The translations under genes and the position numbers were made by a program. A stretch of 64,000 nt of DNA, taken from contig JAEOAD010000897.1 of assembly GCA_036365145.1 (NCBI GenBank), positions 24,822-88,821 on the forward strand, in the 5' to 3' direction. The notes under the pieces are model-generated. The model made no database searches and had not been told where the DNA came from. It saw only the letters and a list, made by a program, of their open reading frames with translations. Of this stretch, positions 24,566 to 33,400 are shown in pieces (positions within the stretch are counted from its first letter, which is position 1; each line of letters starts with the position of its first letter). This DNA is from Orientallactaga sibirica. Taxonomy: Eukaryota; Chordata; Mammalia; Rodentia; Dipodidae.

Positions 24566-26304
24566 TCAGGATCTGTAAACTGGCTCAAGTCTGGAAACTG
24601 GTTAAGAGGCCTTGATTCTCTGTTGCTAGAATTCAAAGTGGCCTTTGGGTTCTTTGCTCTGGAACTTTTCTGCTTATACAGATCAAGCAGGAACTTAGTA
24701 GGCTTTTTATCTATTTCACTTCTGGGAACACCATGATTAAGCAGCCAGTACCAAAGGTCTACGCGAGTCGTGCTGTTACAAGCATTGTTTTGCCTGCGCT
24801 GTCCATTACGGTAAACACACTCACCTTGCCTTTGGCGATTCAGTGCTGATACTTGACTCTTGTTACCCCGAGAGCCAGTTAGACCCATTGCATCTAAGCC
24901 ACCTAATGCAGCAACTGTGGCTCCCACTGTGATGTCTTCTTTACATAAAAGACCAATGATTGGGGGCTTTAAGTGTGCTGGTGCTCCCCTCACAAATCTG
25001 TTTCTTATAGTCTTAGTGAAGGGCACATCTTCTGGACACTCCCATTGCAGGCTTAAAGATGAGTTTACATGGTGAATCCACTCCAGCATTCCAAGTTCTC
25101 TGAGCCTTTTAATCCCTTCATCAACATTAAGCCAAGGGATATCAAGCAGCTCAAGCTCATTCACAGTAGGCCATCTTTGGATCCATGCTTCAGCCAACCA
25201 ATCAAATAAACTCTTGGCACCTCTTCCAACTGCATGAGCTGCAGTGTTAAATCTAAAATCTCTGGTTAGTGGGCCCATTTCAATAAATTCAGCTTGATCT
25301 AATTTTATATTCCTTCCTCCATCATCCCACACCCTTAAAATCCATTCCCACATATATTCCCCATGCTTCTGCCTGTACAAGTTAGAAAGCTCCTGAAGTT
25401 CTTTAGGGGTGTATCTCACTTCCTCTTGAGTCACACTTTCTAACTCCCCTTTAGGGGCATGCCTAGCCTTACGAGCCTTATGCCTTGTTATAGGCCTTGA
25501 GGCAAAGATGGGTGGGCTCTGAGAAGCATCAGCACCTCCTGCAGGGAGGGTCATTGCTGCTTCTTCAGACAAAGAAGGAGTGATTCCCTCAGGCAAGTGT
25601 GAAGAGGGCAATACTTCAGGATGTGGGGGAGGGGCTGGGGATGCACTTGCAGCTAAAGGAGGGGAAGCCACATTCTCATGCAAAACAACTTCTTCAGAAT
25701 CTGAGAGTTCAATGTCCCCAGATTCTTCAGGGTCTTCCCACACATCCCCATCCCAAGTCATAGGATCCCACTCTTTTCCAACCAATGCCCTCACTTTAAC
25801 CTCTGATAGCTTGTGAGGCTGGGAGTTGAGCTTACACAGCAAGTTAGCTAATCTTACAATGAGAGCTTGAGTTTGTTTTTCTGCAATTCGAGCCCTGTTC
25901 TGACTAGAGAGGAGATTTTCCTCCAGGGCACCCTTAGAAACCTTCAGATCATGTATGTGGGTCTTAAGCTTAGAAATTTCCTTTTGGAGCTTCTGCTTTT
26001 CTCCCAACAGTTTATCTAGAGATGCCAGAAGAAACCATCCAGCATCATCATTCGTCTTACTTTTCCACAAATATTCAAAAGTTCTAGATACAGAGTCACT
26101 AAATTCCTTGCTCCTCACAAGATATGACTCAGAATCACTAAATACATCTATCTCACGGAGTTCGTTAAATAGTGCACACCATGGATTATTAGTGTCTTCC
26201 TTATTACCACTTAAAGTGCCCTCCTTATTACCAGCAGAGCCTTTAGTGGCACTGAAGTTGGAGAACCAACTGCACAGAGCACCAAGCCTACTAGGGAAAT
26301 CCAT
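24556..26304 (-). CDS. gag: ERVL gag polyprotein (open)
   Basis: An uninterrupted 582-codon frame starts 21 bases after the primer-binding site. It would encode the structural polyprotein of an intracellular retrovirus-like particle. Visible parts: an N-terminal domain; a heptad-rich coiled coil at residues ~94-160 (LLGEKQKLQKEISKLK); an acidic then proline-rich linker at ~190-255; a capsid-like region from ~300 with WEWILRVWDDGG and FDWLAEAWIQRWP; and a basic C-terminal part. No CCHC zinc knuckle is seen. Length and position fit ERVL gag. It ends at a TGA (24556-24558), and protease lies in the -1 frame with only about a 10-nt overlap. No convincing slippery heptamer is present, so the junction may be either a natural recoding site or a lesion. 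Confidence 0.87.
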   Translation of the reverse strand: MDFPSRLGALCSWFSNFSATKGSAGNKEGTLSGNKEDTNNPWCALFNELREIDVFSDSESYLVRSKEFSDSVSRTFEYLWKSKTNDDAGWFLLASLDKLLGEKQKLQKEISKLKTHIHDLKVSKGALEENLLSSQNRARIAEKQTQALIVRLANLLCKLNSQPHKLSEVKVRALVGKEWDPMTWDGDVWEDPEESGDIELSDSEEVVLHENVASPPLAASASPAPPPHPEVLPSSHLPEGITPSLSEEAAMTLPAGGADASQSPPIFASRPITRHKARKARHAPKGELESVTQEEVRYTPKELQELSNLYRQKHGEYMWEWILRVWDDGGRNIKLDQAEFIEMGPLTRDFRFNTAAHAVGRGAKSLFDWLAEAWIQRWPTVNELELLDIPWLNVDEGIKRLRELGMLEWIHHVNSSLSLQWECPEDVPFTKTIRNRFVRGAPAHLKPPIIGLLCKEDITVGATVAALGGLDAMGLTGSRGNKSQVSALNRQRQGECVYRNGQRRQNNACNSTTRVDLWYWLLNHGVPRSEIDKKPTKFLLDLYKQKSSRAKNPKATLNSSNRESRPLNQFPDLSQFTDPEPL

Positions 26305-26325
26305 CCTTACAATTCTGTTTCTCTA

Positions 26326-26343
26326 GAACCAATCCTGGTACCA
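26326..26343 (-). other. ERVL primer-binding site, tRNA-Leu-like
   Basis: Five bases inside the 5' LTR the minus strand reads TGGTACCAGGATTGGTTC. It matches the complement of a vertebrate tRNA-Leu(UAA) 3' end at about 13 of 18 positions, including the first nine. ERVL elements are known to use tRNA-Leu. The tRNA comparison is from memory. Confidence 0.6.
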
Positions 26344-26348
26344 CAATC

Positions 26349-26886
26349 TGTACTAGTCAGGGTTCTCTAGAGGAACAGAACGGATAGAATGAATTGTATT
26401 AAAAGGGAATTTATTGGATTAGCTTACACAGTCCAGCAATAGCAGGTTGCAGGTCCGAGAGTGAAGAAACCCGGTAGCTGCTCAGTCCACAAGGCTGGAG
26501 GCCTCAGCAGTCCCAATATGGCACTGAAGGCCTGGAGGCTTCCTGGAGAGACGCTGCTCTTCAGTCCATCCTGGTCTTTAGTCCACACTGGAGAGCAGCA
26601 ACACCAAGCAGCAGGTACCAAGCAAGCACCCAGTGGCAAGCAGCTATCAGCACCGGCAGCCAGGTGGGAGAGAGAGCCTCTCTTCCCAGAGCTCCTTTTT
26701 ATCAACCAGCCCCCTCCTCCAAGAGGGGCTGCCCACTCTGGGCCGCCCACTCTGGGGGAAGGGCTCACCCTGGGGGAGGGATTCTTCCTTTAGTTAATCC
26801 TTCCTAGAGGCAGCCTCAGAAACACACTTATGAGGAATGTCTGTGTATTCCTAAACAAATCAAGTTGACACAACTTAACCATCACA
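26349..26886 (-). repeat. ERVL 5' LTR (minus orientation)
   Basis: A 538-bp copy beginning TGTGATGG and ending TACA in element orientation (TG...CA ends). It carries an AATAAA at 26410-26415 and a GATAAAAAGG TATA-like box in the middle, in the order expected for a promoter followed by a poly(A) site. It is the same length as the partner at 20141-20678. Confidence 0.92.
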
Positions 26887-27514
26887 GCAGCCAATCTGGT
26901 ATTGTGGAGTATAACAAATGCAGTAAAGAGAGGGTCATTGAATTTGCAACATGGTTTTGTATTTTGGAAATGGTCATGGGTAGTGTGAAGCAAGCTTGTT
27001 GGATTACCTGTGTGGAGACCTGATGGAGAAATGAGGATGAACCATGGGTTGCAGCAGAGACCCAATGGAGATGCCAGGACTAAGCAATGGCTTACAAGGA
27101 TAGCTGCTGGCACTGAATGAAGTTTTCCAGGACTGTGAGTAGCCCAGCTGGAGGGGTCCAATTGGAACTCCAGAAAATTGTCAGTGATTATCAGACTTAG
27201 AGAATTGTCACTGAGTAGAGTTGTTGGACTTGAAGCTACAGTGTGATGTTTGCCCCCTTTAAATCTTGTATTGATTGAACATTTCTTTGCAATACCCAAT
27301 GCCATCTTTTTGCAGTTTGAATGTTTATTCTGTGTGCCATTATGGCTTTTTAGGGTATTTTTAGGTATTAAAGCTCAGTTAAAAAACCTGGGATTATGAG
27401 GATGTTTGAACATCATTGGGATGGATAAAAACTAAGGGGACTTTTAAAGTTGGACTGAATGCACTGTATTTTATATCATGAATGGTTATCAGTTTATGGG
27501 GGCCAGAGGTGGAA

Positions 27515-27862
27515 TGTGGTGGTTTTATTCAGGTGTTCTCCATGAATCTATGTGTTCTGAATGCTAGGTCCCCAGCTAATGACAAATTGGGAACTGAAAC
27601 CTCCTGGAGGCAGTGTATTTTGGGGGGTGGGCTTATGAGTATTATAGCCAGCTTCCCCTTGCCAGTGTTTGGCACACTCTCCTGTTGCTGATGTCCATTT
27701 GATGTTGGCCAGGAAGTGATGTTCACCCTCTGCTCATGCCATCATTTTCCCCTGCCATTGAAGCTTCTCCTCAAGTCTGTAAGCCAATGTAAACCCTTCC
27801 CCCCCCCACAAGCTGCTCTTGGTCAGGTGTTTTCTGCTGGTAATGTGAACCTGACTATGACA
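27515..27862 (+). repeat. MaLR 3' LTR (nested element)
   Basis: The matching 348-bp LTR, preceded by the polypurine-like GGGGGCCAGAGGTGGAA. It ends GACTATGACA followed by AGGGT, the target duplication. Confidence 0.9.
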
Positions 27863-27867
27863 AGGGT

Positions 27868-28639
27868 TAAATAAATATGAGATTTTCATGCAATTAAATG
27901 TTTAACATATTTTAAAAGTATAACACATTAATGTTCATCAAGAACGGTTAGGATCAGAACTTTGTTTTGAAGATCATATTTTCTGCACATTTTCTTTATA
28001 ATTTTAAATAAAGTTATGTGAAATGAGATTTATAATTATACCTTCCCCCTAAAGCATGTTACTCTATCAGAAATAAGGTTTTTCCTTTTACTTAAATCTT
28101 AATTATAATTTATAGGCATGATTACAAATATGTAAAATGCCATAGTTTGTGTACTCTTTTAAATGTGTACAAATAGAGCATGTTAACCTGATTAATATTA
28201 GCTGTGCTCCACAGATTCCTAAGTATAGGGGAATCTTGTATAAATTAAATGATTGTTCTTAATACCATTATTATATAAATTAATTTATATACTTTTATAC
28301 TGTTACTCCTTCCAGAAATTTTCAATGCAACATGGACACAAAGAAAACTTGGCTATTAATATGCCCCATGTGCTTAGTATGTTGTGTTCTAAATAACATA
28401 CAATGAGAGTAAGATATAAATGATTATTTTTAATACCATTATTATAAAAATCAATTTATCTGGTAACATGGGTGAGATGGGGTGGACTCCAATCATATTA
28501 CTACCCTTACTGCCTTCCACATGGCAGGAACTCTCTGTACTTTCCTTCTATTTTCCACTCAAAATCTAAAATCCCCTTTTAGTTTTATCCCAAATGTATG
28601 CTCGACTCCCACAGGGACTCTTTTTTTATTTCTATTTTT
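27868..28639. other. AT-rich unassigned sequence
   Basis: Two similar ATTATATAAAT / ATTATAAAAAT patches (28269, 28440), otherwise nothing recognised. Confidence 0.55.
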
Positions 28640-28854
28640 AAAAAATATTTTAAAAAATTTATTTGAGAAAAAGAGAGAGAAAGAAGCCGAGAGAGAGAGA
28701 GAATGGGCAAACCAGGGCCTGAAGCCACTGCAAACGAATTCCAGACACATGTGCCTCCTTGTGCCTCTGGCTTACATGGGTTCTGGGAAATCAAACCTGG
28801 GCCCTTTGGCTTTGAAGGCATGCACCTTAACTTCTAAGCCTTCTCTCCAGCCCC
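28640..28854 (-). repeat. tRNA-derived SINE, minus
   Basis: GAGAGAGAGAATGGGCAAAC, then AATTCCAGACACATGTGCCT and ending TTCTCTCCAGCCC. Confidence 0.85.
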
Positions 28855-29272
28855 CACATGGACTCTTGAACCACGTGGGTGTATGCATTACCCCTTCCTT
28901 TGTCCCTGGACTCTCCCTTACCCATCAACCCTGACTTTTGAATAAATGTGATAGTTAAATAATTATCCTTATAAATCTGGTTAAGTCCCATGTTTTGTTA
29001 AAAACAGATATGAGCTCAGAGTTTGGAACATGAGGACTATCCCTAAACCCCAAAGATCCTTTTACATGTTCATATATGTATTAGTATGTGAACACAAAGC
29101 ATAAAACTGTTTTCTTCCAGTTTTTCTTCTATTACTTCTAGTTCTAGATGTATAATATAAGACAATTTATCTAACTTTATGCCACTCATCTGCACTACTT
29201 TGTTATGGTCTCTTCAGGTAAGAATTGCAACAAGCTCAGGTCATCTGTAGGTCCAATATAAAAGTGATGACT

Positions 29273-29440
29273 GAAGCTGGGCATGGTGGCGCATGCCTTT
29301 AATCCCAGCACTCGGGAGGCAGAGGTAGGAGGATTGCTGTGAGTTTGAAGCCACCCTGAGACTACATAGTTAATTCCAGATCAGCCTGGGCCAGAGTGAG
29401 ACCCTACCTTGAAAAACCAAAAAATAAAAATAAAAAAAAT
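29273..29440 (+). repeat. B1 SINE
   Basis: GCTGGGCATGGTGGCGCATG start and an AAAATAAAAATAAAA tail. Confidence 0.9.
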
Positions 29441-29514
29441 TAAAAGTGATGACTGAATTCCTTTGCAAAGATTTCTTTTGCCTTTCACTGTTGAATTTTA
29501 ACAAATGTTTACTT

Positions 29515-29745
29515 GTTCTAAGTATATGTATTTGTTTGAAAGAAAGAGAGACATAGAGAAAGAGAAGAGAGAGAAAGAGTGAGATCATGCCCATGGGCAT
29601 GCTAGGGCCTCTAGCTACTGCAAGAGAGCTCCGTATGCAAGTGGCACTTTGTGCATCTAACTTGACAGGGACTATGGGGAATCAACCCTGGGCCAGCAGA
29701 CTTTACAAGCAATTACCTTTAACTACTGAGCCATCTCCCAAGCCC
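29515..29745 (-). repeat. tRNA-derived SINE, minus
   Basis: GAAAGAGTGAGATCATGCCC and TAACTACTGAGCCATCTCCC. Confidence 0.82.
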
Positions 29746-30275
29746 TTTTTTACATATTCTAGATACAAGTCCCTTAAAAGTCCCATAACTTGCAAAGTTT
29801 CTTCCATTCCACTTTTTCAGAATTTCTTGTGAAATGTAAATGATTTTAACTTTGGTGAAATCCAACCTATCTACTTTTTCTTTGATTGCTTCTACCTTTA
29901 GGTCATATCTCTAAAACCACGGTCTAATCCAAGGTCATGAAGAGATACACCTATCTTTTTCCCTAACAGTTTTATACTTCATTTCTTTACTTTTAAGACT
30001 ATGATCAAGCTGGGCGTGGTGGCACACGCCTTTAATCCCAGCATTCGGGAGGCAAAGGTAGGAGGATCACCATGAGTTCAAGGCCACCCTGAGATTACAT
30101 AGCGAATTCCAGGTCAGCCTGGGCTAGGGTGAGACCCTACCTTGAAAAACTGAAAAAAAAAAAAGACTATGATCAATTTTGAGTTAGTGTTTGTGTATCA
30201 TATATATGAGAGGTACAGTTCAATTCTTTTTGTATGAATACACACATGTCTTGGCAATATTTTTTGAAAAAAAAT
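29746..30275 (-). mobile_element. Ancient L1 3' fragment with a B1 inside
   Basis: The TTTTAACTTTGGTGAAATCC and ATCAATTTTGAGTTAGTGTT blocks are the reverse of ancient L1M 3' sequence. A B1 at 30009-30162 splits it and is flanked by a 14-bp duplication AAGACTATGATCAA. Confidence 0.68.
30009..30162 (+). repeat. B1 SINE with clear target duplication
   Basis: CTGGGCGTGGTGGCACACGC start. A 14-bp duplication AAGACTATGATCAA on both sides shows target-primed insertion. Confidence 0.9.
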
Positions 30276-30291
30276 GATGAATTCTCCTCAG

Positions 30292-30420
30292 GGCCCTTTG
30301 ATCTCACCTCTGAATATGGGTGGTCTCACTCCTCCGATGAAGACCCACATTTCTCTGATAACCTTCAAGTGGAAGTGAATATGCAGTACATTTGGCTATT
30401 CAACCAAGTCTCCCTCAAAG
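30292..30420 (+). CDS. Exon-like segment 1 of unrecognised gene
   Basis: After ATTCTCCTCAG the frame reads [42 protein letters not shown] and leaves in phase 1 at GTCAGT. The acceptor has a poor pyrimidine tract because an old L1 end abuts it. Confidence 0.45.
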
Positions 30421-33400
30421 GTCAGTAGGACAGTGGAGGTGCCCAAGATGGGAAGTGCAAGGTTCCACCATTCTTATTCTTTTCTCATCTTAACTCTTCA
30501 TGGGACTTGGGCCTTTCAACTGCTGAGGTTGTACTCTTTGCAGTAAATTCCTATTGTCTCTCAGACATAGAATCACTTGCCTGATCACTCTGCAGGGGGC
30601 TTGCCTGGGTTCAGAGCAACACTGTGGTTGGCCACTATCCTGGGTAATGTTAGCCCTTCCAAAGCCTTCAGTATGACTTCTAGCAGTTTCTGGATCCATC
30701 ACTCTCCAAACCTGAGGTCCTTCTTCTACACGAAACCTTTCCTCACTGGGAAGTCAGACATGCTCTCCAGAGAAACCCTACATGGGGCTTCCCTGGACTG
30801 ACAGCAGTGGGGTTGCTCTTATCCTGGTGTCCAACTACCCCTTGCTCACAACCTATATTCTGTACCTTCTATCCACAGCTCTCCTTTTGTTAACCCTCAA
30901 GGCCGACGGTAAGGGAACACCCACCTGACCATTGAGCACTCTTCCCTCAATGGACCTCAGAATATTTCACAGATACACAGAGCACTAGAGATGGAACGTG
31001 GGGAAAGGCTCATTCCTTTAGATCCAAGGGTATTCAGCCCAGTGTGGAGCTGGATAATTTGGAGTCCCTTTATATGAGTCAGGGCATCGTCAGTCAAGTC
31101 CAGCTTTCACCTTGATTACTAATAGCTCCAAGGTCCAGTCTCTCTCCTTATACTTCAGGAAAAAGATTTGACCTCCAAATTCTCTGAGGCTGAATTTGGA
31201 TACTCAGTTGACGATTCTGCCTTAGGTGGTTCAGGTTTACATGAAGGGATGCAGCCTAATTATCTCGGATTCCCTTGGTCTGGTGGGGTGCTTCCTTAGT
31301 TTACCCTCAGGGTCTTACTATTTACCTTTAAAAGCCCAGGCATCTCTGCTTTAAGGACAAAGGGAAATAAATGGATCCAAATCACAGAGTACCCTTGGGA
31401 GTGAGGACCATTCTTACCAATCAGTGTCTAGTGCAGAATGAAAAACAGGGTGTTGTAGTCAGGGTCACATTGCTGACATAAAACACCCAACCAAGATCAG
31501 TTTGTGGGAAAGTGGTTTATTTTGGCTTACAGATTTGAGGGAAAACTCCACGGTGACAGAGGAAAATGATGGTATGAGCAGAGGGTGGACATCAACTCCT
31601 ATCCAGCATAAGGTGGACAATAGCAACAGGAGAGTTGCCAAACACTGGCAAGGGAACACTGGCTATAACACCCATAAACCCACCCCCAACAAGACACTGC
31701 CTCCAGGAAGTTTCAATTCCCAAATCACCACCAGCTGGGGGCCCAGCATTCAGAATGCCTAAGTTTATGGGGGACGCCTGAATCAGACCACCACACAGGG
31801 GAAAATGAATCTGGGTGATTTTAGGTCCTATGTAGCTTGGATCTTCTTCAGCCTTCCTACAAACACTCAACTTGAATTTTAAAATAGGATGGGGCTTCAG
31901 TAACCCCACTCTCAGTTCTGACCATAAACAAAAAGAGCCCTGGTCTTCTCCTCTCTGACAACCATCAAAAATAGCTACCACATTGTTCATGGAGATGGTG
32001 TGGGCAAAGGACTCTAACAATTGAGTTCCTGTTTGATATAGCACTGTCCATAGGTGGATAACAATATTACTTGAAAATCCTCTACCTGGATTGGTGCTTC
32101 TGCAGTCCACTTGGAGGTTGTCACCCTGCAAGTTCCACGGCCCTCTATGCTCCATGATCCTCAGAAAATACCTCTTAAGGAGACATGCAGATTGCAAAGG
32201 GACAGTGTCCTCGTTGCAACAACTAGCCTCCTAGTGTCTGAGCACAGGGAGGTGGTCCTGGGAGGAGACAGCATGACTTATATCTGAGATTCAGGGTTTC
32301 TGGGATTTGGGATGTGGGCCATTTTGAATGAGCTATTGTCTTCAGAGCAGATGTAGCTTATACAGGAGTGGGCCAAATATTCCTGACTCTCTAAAAGTCC
32401 CGAATGAGTGGTTTCCCTTCCTTTCTCTGCTTTCCTGGTTTGTTGACTATCATCCTCAAGTGTCTAGACACATTCTGCCCTGCATAAGAGCCATGAGCCA
32501 CTCCTGGCTGTTGAGCACTTGGAATGTGACCAGCATAACTAGAAAATGGCTGTGAGTGTGGAAATGTGCAACTTCTGAAGAAGGCTATGTTTGACGGGAA
32601 GACTGGCTTGATATTGTCACTACTAGTTCTTGTGTGGAGCTTGTGTTGAAATCCTGGCAGTTTGAACATGTTGGAATAAATATGACATGGTATTACAATG
32701 GAGCACACCTCTGTATATGCACTGATTCCAGTGGGGGATGGAACCGTTCAAGCTGCACGTGTGGCTCTTATCCAGTGGCTGCTGGTTAGTTGAAGTGAAA
32801 CTAGAATTGCTTACAGGTCTAGACTTTGAAGTGGTGACTTCTGACTTTTCTACAGACCAACATGGGTGACACCCTCATGAATGAATTCATGGAGCTGGAT
32901 ACATTTCTTTTTTAAAAATTTATTTTTTAATTTATATTATTCTGATTTTACATTCATAGTATTGGTTCCATTGTCCTCCTCCCTGTCCTCCCACTTTCAA
33001 AGAGACCCTCATCAATGGGGAATGTGGGTCGTGCATTGTGAGGTTAGTCAAGAGTTCTGGGGTGTAGGCCCCAGTCTTTGTGCATAATGCCCCAACTCGT
33101 GACTCCAACAATCTTTCCGCCCCCTCTTCCGCGAGTTTCCCTGAGCCACTTTGGGGTCATTTTAGTTCTGTTTCAGTGATGAGGTTTTGGGAGCCTCTGT
33201 GTCTCTGGATATCTGGCTTAGTTGGAGTTGGATGTTCTCTGTGTTTATCTCCTTCAGCCTTTTTCTGGTGTCATGATCTCCATGAACGCTGAACTCTTGC
33301 CCTTCCCCTGCGTTGTTTTATGGTTTCAGCTGGGGCCCTGGTGAGGTGTGGTTAGCTGATCTTCCCTTCAGGTTTGTTGAGCTGGATACATTTCTTATGC

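Larger units (their letters stand above)
20141..26886 (-). mobile_element. ERVL-type endogenous retrovirus, nearly complete, minus strand
   Basis: The 6746-bp element is bounded by two 538-bp LTRs and a 5-bp target duplication GCAGC (20136-20140 and 26887-26891). In minus orientation the order is LTR, tRNA-Leu-like primer site, gag, protease, RT, RNase H, integrase, dUTPase, polypurine tract, LTR. A dUTPase after integrase together with no env is the hallmark of class III ERVL elements, which include mouse MuERV-L. By eye the LTRs differ at roughly 20-25 positions plus small indels (~4-5%), so the insertion is moderately old. Lesions are a stop between protease and RT and two single-base frameshifts in pol. 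It sits inside a MaLR element. Confidence 0.93.
19234..27862 (+). mobile_element. MaLR (MT/ORR1-type) retrotransposon split by ERVL
   Basis: Two 348-bp LTRs (19234-19581 and 27515-27862) flank non-coding internal sequence, with a perfect 5-bp target duplication AGGGT (19229-19233 and 27863-27867). The internal part runs 19582-20140, is interrupted by the ERVL and its duplicated GCAGC, and resumes at 26892. Both halves align in order with the uninterrupted MaLR at 39379-41259. Without the ERVL the element would be about 1.88 kb, the normal MaLR size. MaLRs are non-coding ERVL derivatives. A primer site TGGCACCAAAAGAGTGGGAT at 19589 is tRNA-Leu-like. Confidence 0.92.

Noticed and set aside
26790..27305. 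171-codon minus-strand frame
   Set aside because: It spans the ERVL LTR end and MaLR interior, both known non-coding here, so it is a chance frame.
31592..32197. 201-codon open frame on the minus strand
   Set aside because: Its right part overlaps nothing recognisable and its left part is antisense to the solo MaLR LTR. No splice or family support.
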